Source of the DNA: Mycolicibacterium porcinum | GTDB taxonomy: Bacteria; Actinomycetota; Actinomycetes; Mycobacteriales; Mycobacteriaceae | Direction: 5' to 3' | Assembly (NCBI GenBank): GCA_001942045.1 | Contig: MSTD01000051.1 | Span: 1 to 40,417, forward strand | DNA length: 40,417 bases | Part shown: one piece after another, positions 1 to 8,624 of the stretch | How the letters are laid out: each line of letters opens with the position of its first letter | How positions within the stretch are numbered: the first letter of the stretch is position 1 | Translations under genes and position numbers: made by a program | The notes under the pieces: model-generated | Databases searched by the model: none | Seen by the model: only the letters and a program-made list of their open reading frames with translations | What the model was told of the DNA's origin: nothing

Positions 1-995
1 CCGGCGACGTGTTCGCCGGATTCGGCATCGGCGCCGCCTTCGCGGTCCTCGGCGCCCGCGTCGTCCCCACCATCCCCGCGGCGACCCTGCCGAAATCCGA
101 ACCGCTGCGATACCGCACCGAGCCCCGGCCAGCCGGCGCTGGCGTCGCCCTCGTCATCAACCCCGCGTCCGGCGATGGTACCGGCGCGCGGATCATCGAC
201 GAGGTCCGAAAGTCCTTGCCACACGCCGAGATCATCGAGCTCGGCGATGACGACGACATCGAGGCGGTGTTGCGGGAAACCGCCGCACGGACCGATGTGC
301 TTGCCGTGGGCGGCGGCGACGGCACCGTGGCGTGTGCGGCCGGGATCGCCGTCGAGGCCGGTGTTCCGCTCGCGGTCTTTCCCGGCGGGACGTTCAACCA
401 CTTCGCCAAGGACATCGGCTGCGAGTCGGTGGCCCGGACCGTCAAGGCGATCGCCGACGGTTCCGCGGCCTACGTCGACCTGGTGTGCCTCAACGAGGAA
501 CACATGGTGATCAACACCGCCAGCATCGGCGCCTACCCGAAGTACGTGCGGACGCGGGAGAGGCTCGAGCACCGCATGGGCAAGCGGTTGGCCGGGATGT
601 ACGCCCTGTACCTCACGCTGCGCCGGGAGGCCCCGGTCCGCATCCGCTACGACGACAAGACCCTTGAGACCGAGTTGTTCTTCCTGGGCAACTCGACCTA
701 TTTCCCGTCCGGATTCGCCCCGTCCCTGCGCCCGCGCCTCGACGACGGGCTGATCGACGTGCGGATCCTGGAGACCGGGCGGCGGTTCAGCCGGCTGCGC
801 ATCGCGACGGCCGTCGCACTGGGCCGACTCGAACGCAGCCCGCTCTACCACGAGCTTCAGGTTCCGGAGTTCCGGTTCGTCGCGGTCGACGGGCCCACCA
901 CCCTGGCCCATGACGGCGAGGTGGGCGAGGCGCTCAGTGAGGCCAGCTTCAGCGTGCGCTACCGGGCGCTGCCGGTGTTCCGTCCACTGCCGTGA
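1..995 (+). CDS. PAP2 / diacylglycerol-kinase-family lipid kinase, 5' truncated by the window
   Basis: Only the C-terminal part is present: the reading frame is open back to base 3, so the true start lies upstream. The first residues, a small Gly/Ala-rich hydrophobic segment (FAGFGIGAAFAVLG), look like the last helix of a PAP2 phosphatase domain. After a linker a diacylglycerol kinase catalytic domain follows. It has VALVINPASGDG near the beginning, the nucleotide-binding signature GGGDGT (about base 310-330), the FPGGTFNHFAKD motif, and a C-terminal DGE motif typical of the YegS/DagK fold. Mycobacteria carry PAP2-DagK fusions with this order. The enzyme would phosphorylate a lipid alcohol with ATP at the membrane; the actual substrate is not evident. 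Its last 47 bases overlap the convergent PAP2 gene. The kinase assignment is firm; the fusion is inferred from a few residues. Confidence 0.85.
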   Translation, partial: GDVFAGFGIGAAFAVLGARVVPTIPAATLPKSEPLRYRTEPRPAGAGVALVINPASGDGTGARIIDEVRKSLPHAEIIELGDDDDIEAVLRETAARTDVLAVGGGDGTVACAAGIAVEAGVPLAVFPGGTFNHFAKDIGCESVARTVKAIADGSAAYVDLVCLNEEHMVINTASIGAYPKYVRTRERLEHRMGKRLAGMYALYLTLRREAPVRIRYDDKTLETELFFLGNSTYFPSGFAPSLRPRLDDGLIDVRILETGRRFSRLRIATAVALGRLERSPLYHELQVPEFRFVAVDGPTTLAHDGEVGEALSEASFSVRYRALPVFRPLP

Positions 996-1620
996 CCGCC
1001 GGATACGGCGGGTACAGCAGGTAGATCGCCGCGAACCAGGCATAGCCCAGCGCCCAGCCGGCCACCACATCGGAGGGGTGATGGACATTGAGCACGACGC
1101 GTCCCACCCCGATCGCCACGATGACGAGCACGCCCGCGACCACCCACCACGCTCGGCGCGGGGGACGCAGGGCCGGCCAGGCCAGGGCCAACAGGGCCAG
1201 CACCGAGACCATCACGCCCAGCGCGTGCCCCGACGGGAACGACGTCGAAAGAGCGTGCACCAGTGCGGTGTCCGGACGCGGGCGGTTCACCAGGAACTTG
1301 GCCAGCTCGGTCGTCACCGCACTGAGCTCAATGGTCAGCACCAGGAACAGCGCGATCCGCCGCTGCCGACGCATCAACGCGACGACGATCATCACCGCCG
1401 CCGCGACCCGGAACGCAAACGGCCCGAGCACCGTGCAGAAAACGTCCCACGCCGTCACCCAGGCCGGGTGCGCCGCGCCGTACCGGTACGGGCCCGCCAA
1501 CCCGGCTGCGTCGATGTCACCCAGCCACGTCCACTGCATCGCGTAGCCGATCCACAGCACCACGTACACCGCGACGGCCGCCACCGCGCTCACGATCAGC
1601 CGCCGGTCCCGAGTTTTCAC
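949..1620 (-). CDS. PAP2-superfamily membrane phosphatase
   Basis: Predicted 223-residue integral membrane protein with about five to six hydrophobic segments. All three acid-phosphatase/PAP2 motifs are visible: K-x6-RP (KFLVNRPRP), PSGH (in SFPSGHALG) and R-x5-H-x3-D (RVVLNVHHPSD). These form the histidine nucleophile site that removes phosphate from lipid phosphates such as phosphatidate or polyprenyl diphosphate. I chose the GTG at 1620 (GTG AAA ACT) because residues further upstream in the open frame are Arg/Ser-rich, unlike a coding N-terminus, and would run into the divergent gene starting at 1679. The gene is convergent with the upstream lipid kinase and overlaps its 3' end by 47 bases. 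Lipid kinase and lipid phosphatase side by side suggest a shared role in envelope lipid phosphate turnover; that is inference. Confidence 0.85.
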   Translation of the reverse strand: MKTRDRRLIVSAVAAVAVYVVLWIGYAMQWTWLGDIDAAGLAGPYRYGAAHPAWVTAWDVFCTVLGPFAFRVAAAVMIVVALMRRQRRIALFLVLTIELSAVTTELAKFLVNRPRPDTALVHALSTSFPSGHALGVMVSVLALLALAWPALRPPRRAWWVVAGVLVIVAIGVGRVVLNVHHPSDVVAGWALGYAWFAAIYLLYPPYPAVTAVDGTPAAPGSAR

Positions 1621-1665
1621 CAGACCATCTCTACCAGCTCCAACCGATTTGCCATGTTTGCGCGC

Positions 1666-1671
1666 TACCGT
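1666..1671 (+). promoter_or_regulatory. -10 element TACCGT, leaderless start at 1679
   Basis: TACCGT fits the mycobacterial sigma-A -10 pattern TANNNT and ends exactly seven bases before the ATG at 1679. No Shine-Dalgarno sequence is visible, so transcription probably starts on the A of the start codon. No convincing -35 was found. Confidence 0.45.
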
Positions 1672-1678
1672 CGAAGAC

Positions 1679-2161
1679 ATGGCACTGATCCTGCGAAAGC
1701 TGATGCACATCGGCGCTCTGCCGGAGGGTCTACGGGCCGAGGCCGAGGCTGAGGGCATTCTCTTTCTCGCCGAATACCTCCCAGTGACCAGGCGTTTCAC
1801 CGGGGCGATCCCGGGCAAACGGTCGGCGGGCAGTGTCGCGAGCTACGCGGGCGCGCTGGTGCTGACCAACTACCGCGCGCTGGCCACCATGTCCACCCTG
1901 CCCAAGCTTGCCGGACGCAGCATCGACCAGCCGTGGTCGGCGCCGCAGATCGGCGCGGTCCATGCCGAACTCGACCCGGCCGGGCTCACACTGACCGCCG
2001 ATGTGGGCCAGATCGACCGGCGCTGCCGCGGCCAGTTGTCGCTGCACTACAAGACCGAAATTCCGGATGAGGTTCTGACGCAGCTGCCGCGCCGGTCACT
2101 GGCCTTCGACGTCGGGCCCGAGTACGTGTTCCGCGCGGTCGGAGTGCCGTACCACCCGTAA
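1679..2161 (+). CDS. conserved hypothetical protein, 160 aa
   Basis: A 160-residue soluble protein beginning MALILRKLMHIG. I do not recognise a named domain. The pattern GILFLAEYLPVTRRF followed by YAGALVLTNYRALATM and a later strand-rich half resembles small bacterial PH-like proteins, but this is only an impression. There is no signal peptide, membrane segment or obvious catalytic motif. The ATG at 1679 is preferred over an ATG 30 bases upstream because it lies seven bases after a -10 element and the alternative would add ten residues of uncharacteristic composition. The gene is divergent from the PAP2 gene (59 bases between starts) and is followed by the operator of the diiron oxygenase. 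GC-rich codon use like its neighbours supports it as a real gene. Confidence 0.7.
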   Translation: MALILRKLMHIGALPEGLRAEAEAEGILFLAEYLPVTRRFTGAIPGKRSAGSVASYAGALVLTNYRALATMSTLPKLAGRSIDQPWSAPQIGAVHAELDPAGLTLTADVGQIDRRCRGQLSLHYKTEIPDEVLTQLPRRSLAFDVGPEYVFRAVGVPYHP

Positions 2162-2175
2162 ATCCGCGAGTCGGT

Positions 2176-2204
2176 ATTTACCGGGACCCAAAGTCTCGGT
2201 AAAT
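2176..2204. promoter_or_regulatory. operator-like inverted repeat upstream of diiron oxygenase
   Basis: Arms ATTTACCGGGAC (2176-2187) and GTCTCGGTAAAT (2193-2204) are complementary at 11 of 12 positions around the spacer CCAAA. The right arm merges with TAAATT (2200-2205), a TANNNT -10 element six bases upstream of the ATG at 2212, so a protein bound here would block RNA polymerase. The size and symmetry fit a TetR-type dimer. The TetR gene at 4628-5350 is the nearest candidate, which is inference. Confidence 0.6.
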
Positions 2205-2211
2205 TGTGGCC

Positions 2212-3207
2212 ATGGCTTCGAGCTCCCCTGACGCCGCATCGCTGGATGCGGACTACCAGGATCTGTTGCAGACGCTGTCCGAAGGTTCCGTGCGCCGTCG
2301 CTTCGACCCGTACCTGGACATCGCGTGGGACTCCCCCGAGTTGGCGATCGACCTCGACGATCCCCGCTGGGTGCTGTCACCGAACGTCGATCCGCTGGGC
2401 GCCACCGCGTGGTACCAGGCCCAGCCGCTGGCCCGCCAGATCGAGATCGGCCGCTGGCGCACCCTCAACTCGGTCAAGGTCGGCGCGGCCTTCGAGAGCA
2501 TCCTCATCCGCGGGTTGATGGCGTTCATCATGAAGCTGCCCAACAACTCGCCCGAGTTCCGCTACGCGTTGCACGAGATGACCGAGGAGTGCAACCACAT
2601 CCAGATGTTCCAGGAGCTGGTCAACCGGTCGGGCGTTGACGTGCCGGGCATGCGGCCACTGTTCCGTCGGTTGTCGCCCTACATCGGCCTGGTCGGCCAG
2701 TATTCCCCGACAGCGTTCATGGCGGGCATCCTCGCCGGCGAAGAGCCGATCGATCATTTCCAGAAGGGCCTGATCCGCGAGGGCGCCAACATCCCGCCCG
2801 CGGTGCTGCGGACCATGCAGATCCACATCGCCGAAGAGGCCCGGCACATCTCCTGGGCCCATGAATTCCTCAAAACCCATCTGCCGGAACGCTCCTGGCG
2901 GATGAAGGCCTTCGCGTGCGTGGCCTTTCCGTTGACGCTGCGCTGGCTGGCCCATGAGATCGTGGCTCCGCCGAAGTCGTTCGGTGAGGAGTTCGGGATT
3001 CCGCGCGCGGTGATCAAGGACGCGTTCTGGCGTAGCCCGCACTCCCGCAAGATCCTGTCCGGCTACTTCGGTGAAATGCGGGCGCTCAGCGAGGAACTCG
3101 GCTTGATGAACCGCGTCGGGCGCTGGGTCTGGAAGCGCTGCGGCATCGACGGCGAGGCCGCCCGCTACCGCGGCGTGCCGGACCGCGAAGCGGTTGCCCT
3201 CGGCTGA
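2212..3207 (+). CDS. AurF-like diiron oxygenase
   Basis: 331 residues in the ferritin-like p-aminobenzoate N-oxygenase (AurF) style. The seven ligands expected for such a diiron centre can be placed: E95, E126-x-x-H129 (in HEMTEECNH), probably E178, and H205-x3-E209-x2-H212 (in HIAEEARH). The HxxxExxH spacing and the 27-residue gap before it match what I recall of AurF. Such enzymes oxidise an amine or a C-H bond with O2 and need external electrons. The next gene, a ferredoxin-reductase fusion, overlaps the stop by one base (TGATG), so the pair is translationally coupled and probably forms one system. ATG 2212 is favoured over GTG 2206 because it sits six bases after TAAATT and no Shine-Dalgarno is present. 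The substrate is unknown. Confidence 0.85.
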   Translation: MASSSPDAASLDADYQDLLQTLSEGSVRRRFDPYLDIAWDSPELAIDLDDPRWVLSPNVDPLGATAWYQAQPLARQIEIGRWRTLNSVKVGAAFESILIRGLMAFIMKLPNNSPEFRYALHEMTEECNHIQMFQELVNRSGVDVPGMRPLFRRLSPYIGLVGQYSPTAFMAGILAGEEPIDHFQKGLIREGANIPPAVLRTMQIHIAEEARHISWAHEFLKTHLPERSWRMKAFACVAFPLTLRWLAHEIVAPPKSFGEEFGIPRAVIKDAFWRSPHSRKILSGYFGEMRALSEELGLMNRVGRWVWKRCGIDGEAARYRGVPDREAVALG

Positions 3208-4631
3208 TGCCCCACGTCATCACGCAGTCCTGCTGCAGCGACGCGTCGTGCGTCTACGCCTGCCCGGTCAACTGCATCCACCCCACACCCGACGAGCCCG
3301 ACTTCCACACCGCACAGATGCTCTACATCGACCCGGTCGAATGCGTCGACTGCGGGGCGTGTGTGACGGCCTGCCCGGTGGACGCGATCAAACCGCACAC
3401 CAAGCTGACCGGTTCGGAGGACGTGTTCGCCACCCTGAACGCCGATTTCTACGCCACACCCCGGCCGCGACCGATCCTGGCGCCGGTGGTTCCGCCGCTG
3501 CAGGTGCGTTCCGGCGACCTGCGGGTGGCGATCGTCGGGTCCGGCCCGGCCGCGATGTATGCCGCCGAAGAGGTGCTGACGATCCCGGGCGCACGCGTGC
3601 GGATGTTTGAACGGCTCAGCCAGCCTTATGGTTTGGCGCGGTTCGGCGTGGCCCCCGATCATCAGCGGACCCGCGGGGTGACGCGCCAGTTCGATCACAT
3701 CGCCGCCGACCCGCGCCTCGAGATGCGGTTGGGCGTCGAGGTCGGCAGCGACGTCACCCACGACGAGCTGTTGCGTGACCACCACGCCGTCATCTACGCG
3801 GTCGGCGCCGCCACGGACCGTCGCCTGGACATCGACGGCATCGACCTGCCGGGCGTCACGTCGGCCACCGAGTTCGTCGCCTGGTACAACGGGCATCCGG
3901 ACTACGCGGGTCGCACCTTTGACCTGTCGAGCCGGCGCGCGGTCATTGTCGGCAACGGCAACGTGGCGCTCGACGTCGCGCGGATCCTCACCATGGACCC
4001 GGATCTGCTGGCCTCCACATCGATCGCCCCGCATGCTTTGGAAGTGTTGCGCGACAGCGCAATCGAAGAGGTCGTCGTGGTCGGTCGGCGCGGGATCGAA
4101 CAGTCGGCCTTCACCGTTCCCGAGCTGGTCGGACTGTGTTCCACCACGGGGGTCGACGTTGTCGTCCGCGACGAGGACCTGCGGACCCTGCCGGACTCCG
4201 ACCCGCGCGCGGCGATCCTGCGCGCGGCGCCGAGCGGGGTGGGCAACCGTCGGATCGTGCTCGAATACCTGTTGTCACCGACCGCGATCCTCGGCGAATC
4301 CGCCACTGCCGGAGCGGAGTTCGTCCACAACGAGCTGGTCGCCGCACCCGACGGTTCGACGCGGGTGAAAGCGACCGGCCTCCAACGAGTTATCGAGACC
4401 GGGCTGGTGCTGACCTCCATCGGGTACCGCGGCCGGCCGGTGCCGGGGCTGCCGTTCGACGACGCCACCGCCACGGTGCCGCATGAAGGCGGCCGGGCGG
4501 CAGGTGTCCCGGGTGCGTTCGTCACCGGGTGGATCAAGCGCGGGCCAACTGGTTTCATCGGCACCAACAAGTCCTGCGCCCAGGAGACGGTGCGCAGCCT
4601 GGTCGACGATTACAACGCCGGGCTGCTCTAG
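3207..4631 (+). CDS. ferredoxin / ferredoxin-NADP reductase fusion, FprB-type
   Basis: 474 residues in two parts. Residues 1-70 are a 7Fe/8Fe bacterial ferredoxin with two cysteine clusters: CCSDASCVYACPVNC, then CVDCGACVTACPVDA. From about residue 100 an adrenodoxin-reductase-like flavoprotein follows, with the FAD-binding GSGPAAMYAAEE, the NADP-binding GNGNVALDVA near 250 and the C-terminal GWIKRGPTGFIGTNK typical of this family. It closely resembles mycobacterial FprB as I recall it but lacks that protein's extra C-terminal region of roughly 100 residues. It would carry electrons from NADPH through FAD and its own iron-sulfur clusters, most likely to the diiron oxygenase with which it is coupled. 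Its stop (TAG, 4629-4631) overlaps the stop of the convergent TetR gene within a shared CTAG. Confidence 0.92.
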   Translation: MPHVITQSCCSDASCVYACPVNCIHPTPDEPDFHTAQMLYIDPVECVDCGACVTACPVDAIKPHTKLTGSEDVFATLNADFYATPRPRPILAPVVPPLQVRSGDLRVAIVGSGPAAMYAAEEVLTIPGARVRMFERLSQPYGLARFGVAPDHQRTRGVTRQFDHIAADPRLEMRLGVEVGSDVTHDELLRDHHAVIYAVGAATDRRLDIDGIDLPGVTSATEFVAWYNGHPDYAGRTFDLSSRRAVIVGNGNVALDVARILTMDPDLLASTSIAPHALEVLRDSAIEEVVVVGRRGIEQSAFTVPELVGLCSTTGVDVVVRDEDLRTLPDSDPRAAILRAAPSGVGNRRIVLEYLLSPTAILGESATAGAEFVHNELVAAPDGSTRVKATGLQRVIETGLVLTSIGYRGRPVPGLPFDDATATVPHEGGRAAGVPGAFVTGWIKRGPTGFIGTNKSCAQETVRSLVDDYNAGLL

Positions 4632-5350
4632 CCGTCCTCGCGGTTCATCAGCCCGGCGATCACCAACGTCAGCTCGTCATCGCGGTTGATGTCCAGCCCG
4701 CTCGCGCGTGCCGCGCCGTCCAGCACATACCAGCCGAAGTCGGCCAGGTGTGTCACGATCTCTTCCCGCGACCGCTCCGGCGCCGCGCCACGGATCCACG
4801 CCGACAGGGTGGCCTCCACCATCGTCACGACCGCGAACGGGACGGTCTTGAACGCGCTGTCATCCACCCCGATGGTCTGCGCGATCGTGGCGATGATGCC
4901 CTCGGACTGCCTGGTCATGCGCAGCTTGAGCTCGCTGACCGCGTCGAGCGAGCCATCGCCGTCATACGTCGGGCCCCGGCGGACGAACTCGTCGAGCCGC
5001 GGATGGTCGAGCATCCAGTCGGCCACCGCCGCGACGGTGCGGGTGAGGATGTCGCGCAAGGACCCGTTGGAGACGTCGAGGTTGGTGTCGAGCACCGCCG
5101 CGAAGTCGTCGAATACGAAGGACCGGACGCGGCGCTCGAGCTCGTCTTTGCCGCTGAACTGGCGGTACACCACCGACTTCGCCAGCCCGGCGCGGTCGGC
5201 GATCCGCGCCATGGAGATCTCGGCGCCCGGCGGGTTCTCCTCGATCAACGCGACCGCCGCCTGCAGAATCTGGGCCCGCCGTTCGGAGTTGTGCTGCTCC
5301 CAGCGGGCCTCATAGCCGCTGACCGCAGCGGGTTCGGTGGCGGTCGGCAT
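4628..5350 (-). CDS. TetR-family transcriptional regulator
   Basis: 240 residues from ATG 5350 (MPTATEPAAV). The N-terminal TetR domain is clear: RRAQILQAAVALIEE, then a helix-turn-helix ISMARIADRAGLAKSVVYRQF followed by SGKDEL. The C-terminal ligand-binding half is typical in length and unassigned. The longer open frame to 5560 reads through the divergent promoter region and is rejected. The gene is convergent with and shares four bases with the ferredoxin-reductase gene, and is divergent from the sulfatase (113 bases between starts). Likely targets are its own promoter or the sulfatase, and possibly the 2176-2204 palindrome upstream of the diiron oxygenase. None of this is shown by the sequence alone. 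Confidence 0.88.
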   Translation of the reverse strand: MPTATEPAAVSGYEARWEQHNSERRAQILQAAVALIEENPPGAEISMARIADRAGLAKSVVYRQFSGKDELERRVRSFVFDDFAAVLDTNLDVSNGSLRDILTRTVAAVADWMLDHPRLDEFVRRGPTYDGDGSLDAVSELKLRMTRQSEGIIATIAQTIGVDDSAFKTVPFAVVTMVEATLSAWIRGAAPERSREEIVTHLADFGWYVLDGAARASGLDINRDDELTLVIAGLMNREDG

Positions 5351-5463
5351 GACCCCCACCCTACCGATGACCCCGCAGCGATTAAGTAGCTCTCGGTGAG
5401 CCAAACGGTTGCGGACGGCAAGCTCAGACGGTTCGGTCGTAGTGTGGACGGAAAGGATGTGAC

Positions 5464-6834
5464 GTGACCGAGCCGCAACAGCAGAACCTGCTGGTCGTGC
5501 ACTGGCACGATCTCGGGCGCTACCTCGGCGTATACGGCCACCCCGATGTGGCCAGCCCACACCTCGACCAGCTCGCCGCCGAGGGGATCCTGTTCACCCG
5601 CGCACACGCCACCGCGCCGCTGTGCTCACCGTCGCGGGGTTCGCTGTTCACCGGGAGATACCCGCAGAGCAACGGCCTGGTGGGCCTGGCCCACCACGGC
5701 TGGGAGTACCGCGCCGGAGTGCGTACCCTGCCGCATATTCTCGCCGAATCAGGCTGGCACACAGCACTGTTCGGCATGCAGCACGAGACGTCGTACCCGG
5801 CGAATCTCGGCTATCACGAGTTCGACGTGTCGAATTCTTTCTGCGAGTATGTCGTCGAACGGGCCACCGCGTGGCTGGCCGACGCCCCGCAACAACCGTT
5901 CCTGCTGACCACCGGGTTCTTCGAGACGCACCGCCCCTACCCGCGGGACCGCTACGAACCTGCCGCATCGGGATCCGTCGACGTGCCCGACTATCTGCCG
6001 GACACCTCCGAGGTCCGGGACGATCTCGCCGAGTTCTACGGGTCGATCGCGGTTGCCGACGCGAAGGTGGGCGAACTGCTCGACGCCCTGGCCACGGCCG
6101 GGCTCGACGCGAACACCTGGGTGGTCTTCATGACCGATCACGGTCCGGCACTGCCCCGGGCCAAGTCCACGCTGTACGACGCAGGCACAGGCATCGCATT
6201 GATCGTGCGTCCGCCGCGCGGTTCGGGCGCGGTGCCGCGCCGCTACGACGAGTTGTTCAGCGGCGTCGACCTGTTGCCCACCCTGCTGGAGTTACTCGGG
6301 GTGGAGATCCCCGGCGAGGTCGAGGGGTTGTCACACGCCAGCAACCTCACGGCCGCTCCGGCAGATGCGGCCGAAGTGCGTTCCGAGGTGTACACCACAA
6401 AGACGTATCACGATTCTTTCGACCCCATTCGGGCCATCCGCACAAAGGAATACAGCTATATCGAGAATTACGCGGCACGACCATTGTTGGATCTGCCGTG
6501 GGACATTGCCGACAGTCCCCCCGGGCGGGTGCTCGGCGACACCGTCCTGAGCCCCCGGCCCGGCCGCGAACTCTACGACCTCGTCGCCGACCCGACCGAA
6601 CGCCACAACCTGCTGGGACCCGATGCCACCGACAAGGCCGAGGCGATCGCCGAGAACCTCGCACTCTTGCTGAACGAGTGGCGGCAGAAAACCCTCGACG
6701 TCATCCCGTCCGAATTCGCCGGAACCCGCATTTCCGAACGCTATACCCAGACCTATCTGAGCATCCACGGCCGTCCCGCCACCAGCCGTTCCGCTATCGC
6801 CGCCGACCGCGGCATCACCGATTCCCGCCAATAG
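5464..6834 (+). CDS. type I sulfatase (alkaline-phosphatase superfamily)
   Basis: 456 residues. The sulfatase signature C-x-P-S-R (CSPSRGSLFTGRYP, about residue 55) has the cysteine that is converted to formylglycine, the nucleophile of type I sulfatases. Other metal-site features are the N-terminal HWHDLGRY region and FMTDHGPALPRAKSTLYDAG, which has the expected Asp/His followed by a Lys. No signal peptide is visible, so it probably acts in the cytoplasm. The GTG start is supported by GAAAGGA at 5451-5457, six bases upstream. The gene is the counterpart of Rv0296c, which sits beside the Stf0 gene in M. tuberculosis. Placement immediately before a sulfotransferase suggests that it hydrolyses or recycles sulfate esters. 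Activity depends on a formylglycine-generating enzyme elsewhere in the genome. Confidence 0.9.
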   Translation: MTEPQQQNLLVVHWHDLGRYLGVYGHPDVASPHLDQLAAEGILFTRAHATAPLCSPSRGSLFTGRYPQSNGLVGLAHHGWEYRAGVRTLPHILAESGWHTALFGMQHETSYPANLGYHEFDVSNSFCEYVVERATAWLADAPQQPFLLTTGFFETHRPYPRDRYEPAASGSVDVPDYLPDTSEVRDDLAEFYGSIAVADAKVGELLDALATAGLDANTWVVFMTDHGPALPRAKSTLYDAGTGIALIVRPPRGSGAVPRRYDELFSGVDLLPTLLELLGVEIPGEVEGLSHASNLTAAPADAAEVRSEVYTTKTYHDSFDPIRAIRTKEYSYIENYAARPLLDLPWDIADSPPGRVLGDTVLSPRPGRELYDLVADPTERHNLLGPDATDKAEAIAENLALLLNEWRQKTLDVIPSEFAGTRISERYTQTYLSIHGRPATSRSAIAADRGITDSRQ

Positions 6835-6899
6835 TTTTCATCTCGGTGAATTAAAACTCTTGACGCTTCTTTGAATAGGCGCCGCAAATCAATGATGGT

Positions 6900-6905
6900 T
6901 AGAGT
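6900..6905 (+). promoter_or_regulatory. -10 element TAGAGT, leaderless start of stf0
   Basis: TAGAGT matches TANNNT and ends seven bases before the ATG at 6913. No Shine-Dalgarno sequence precedes that ATG. A TTGACG sequence lies at 6860-6865 but is too far upstream to be the -35 of this -10. Confidence 0.45.
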
Positions 6906-6912
6906 CTCGCCC

Positions 6913-7716
6913 ATGCCAGATCATCCGACTGCCTACCTGGTGCTCGCTTCCCAGCGCAGCGGCAGCACCTTGCTGGTGGAGTCCCTGCGTTCCACCGGGA
7001 TGGCCGGTGAGCCCCAGGAGTTCTTCCAGTACCTGCCGACCACCAGCATGTCGCCGCAGCCGCGCGAGTGGTTCGCCGGCGTCGAGGACGAGTCGATCCT
7101 GCGGCTGCTCGATCCGCTGGTCGAGGGCAAGCCGGATCTGGCGCCGTCCGAGATCTGGCGCGATTACATCCGCACCGTCGGCCGCACCCCCAACGGGGTA
7201 TGGGGCGGCAAGCTGATGTGGAATCAGACCCCGCTGCTGCTGGAACGCGCCGAGGGCCTGCCCGAGCGGTCCGGGCCGGGCCTGCTCGCCGCCATCCGCG
7301 ACGTCATCGGCAGCGACCCGGTGCTGATCCACGTCTACCGTCCCGACGTTGTCTCACAGGCGGTTTCGTTCTGGCGGGCGGTGCAGACCAGGGTCTGGCG
7401 CGGCCGGGCCGATCCGGTGCGCGACGCCCGCGCCGAGTATCACGCCGGCGCCATCGCCCACGTGGTCAAGCTGCTGCAAGCCCAGGAGGAGGGTTGGCGC
7501 GCCTGGTTCGCCGAGGAGAACATCACCCCCATCGACGTCTCGTACCCGTATCTGTGGCGCAACCTCACGACCGTGGTGGCCACGGTGCTGGAAGCGCTCG
7601 GCCTGGATCCGCGGCTGGCCCCGCAGCCGGTGCTGGAACGCCAGGCCGATCAGCGGTCTGACGAGTGGGTGGATCGCTACCGCCGTGATGCCGAGAAGGA
7701 GGGCCTGCCGGTATGA
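6913..7716 (+). CDS. stf0: trehalose 2-sulfotransferase Stf0
   Basis: 267 residues starting [19 protein letters not shown]. The sequence is very close to M. smegmatis Stf0 as I remember it, with the same length. Stf0 transfers sulfate from PAPS to the 2-position of trehalose, the first step toward sulfated trehalose lipids such as sulfolipid-1 in M. tuberculosis. The PAPS 5'-phosphosulfate-binding loop SQRSGSTLL is at residues 12-20, followed by GEPQEFFQ with the catalytic acidic residue, GGKLMWNQ, and [15 protein letters not shown] for the 3'-phosphate. ATG 6913 is chosen over an upstream ATG pair at 6892-6895 by alignment to the family N-terminus and by the -10 element seven bases away. It overlaps cysD by four bases (ATGA), so PAPS synthesis and use are translationally linked. 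Confidence 0.95.
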   Translation: MPDHPTAYLVLASQRSGSTLLVESLRSTGMAGEPQEFFQYLPTTSMSPQPREWFAGVEDESILRLLDPLVEGKPDLAPSEIWRDYIRTVGRTPNGVWGGKLMWNQTPLLLERAEGLPERSGPGLLAAIRDVIGSDPVLIHVYRPDVVSQAVSFWRAVQTRVWRGRADPVRDARAEYHAGAIAHVVKLLQAQEEGWRAWFAEENITPIDVSYPYLWRNLTTVVATVLEALGLDPRLAPQPVLERQADQRSDEWVDRYRRDAEKEGLPV

Positions 7717-8624
7717 GTGTCGATCTCTTGCACGTCGACGAGCTGCGGCTGCTGGAAGCCGAAGCGGTACACATCATCCGGGAGGTGGTGGCCGAGCTGC
7801 AGCGGCCGGTGTTGCTGTTCTCCGCCGGCAAGGACTCCATCGTCCTGTTGCGGTTGGCCGAGAAGGCCTTCCGGCCTTCGCCCCTGCCGTTTCCGGTCCT
7901 GCACGTGGACACCGGGCACAACTTCCCCGAGGTCATCGAATTCCGCGACCGCCGCACCACCGGGCACGGGCACAAGCTGGTGGTGGCCTCGGTGCAGGAG
8001 ACGATCGACAGCGGCCGGGTCGCCGATCCGGGGCCAGGTGCGTCCCGCAACCGGCAGCAGACCCGGACACTGCTCGATGCTCTGGAGGCCGGCGGATTCG
8101 ACGCGGCATTCGGCGGCGCCCGCCGCGACGAAGAACGCGCCCGCGCCAAGGAACGCATCCTGAGCTTCCGTGACGAGTTCGGCCAGTGGGATCCGCGGGC
8201 CCAGCGCCCCGAGCCGTGGTCGCTGTATAACGGCCGGATCCGCAAGGGTGAGCAGGTGCGGGTGTTCCCGCTGTCCAACTGGACCGAGCTCGACATCTGG
8301 CGCTACATCGAGCTGGAAAACCTTGAGCTGCCATCGATCTACTTCGCCCACCAACGCGAGGTGTTCGAGCGCGACGGCATCCTGCTCGCGGTGTCGGAGT
8401 ACGCCGCACCCGCCGAGTCCGAGACCGCCGCGGTGGAGTGGGTGCGCTATCGAACTGTCGGTGACCTCACCATCACCGGGGCAGTGCGGTCACAAGCCAC
8501 CACGATCGACCGTGTGATCACCGAGATCTCGGCGGCCACCGTCTCCGAACGAGGAGAGACCCGCGCCGACGACCGCACATCCGTAGCGGCCATGGAAGAC
8601 CGCAAGCGGGAGGGCTACTTCTGA
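7713..8624 (+). CDS. cysD: sulfate adenylyltransferase subunit 2
   Basis: 303 residues, the usual CysD length. It is a PP-loop ATP pyrophosphatase: [19 protein letters not shown] carries the SxGKDS loop (Ala in the third position), followed by [18 protein letters not shown], then [15 protein letters not shown] and [13 protein letters not shown], all family signatures. With CysN it makes adenosine 5'-phosphosulfate from ATP and sulfate. The ATG at 7713 overlaps the stf0 stop (ATGA), and the stop overlaps the cysNC start (TGATG), so stf0, cysD and cysNC form one coupled operon. In M. tuberculosis cysD and cysNC (Rv1285-Rv1286) are not next to stf0, so this may be a second, dedicated copy; the rest of the genome is not visible. 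Confidence 0.95.
   Translation: MSVDLLHVDELRLLEAEAVHIIREVVAELQRPVLLFSAGKDSIVLLRLAEKAFRPSPLPFPVLHVDTGHNFPEVIEFRDRRTTGHGHKLVVASVQETIDSGRVADPGPGASRNRQQTRTLLDALEAGGFDAAFGGARRDEERARAKERILSFRDEFGQWDPRAQRPEPWSLYNGRIRKGEQVRVFPLSNWTELDIWRYIELENLELPSIYFAHQREVFERDGILLAVSEYAAPAESETAAVEWVRYRTVGDLTITGAVRSQATTIDRVITEISAATVSERGETRADDRTSVAAMEDRKREGYF

Noticed and set aside
1621..1818. N-terminal extension of the PAP2 phosphatase
   Set aside because: The upstream residues are Arg/Ser-rich and overlap the divergent gene at 1679; GTG 1620 fits the family.
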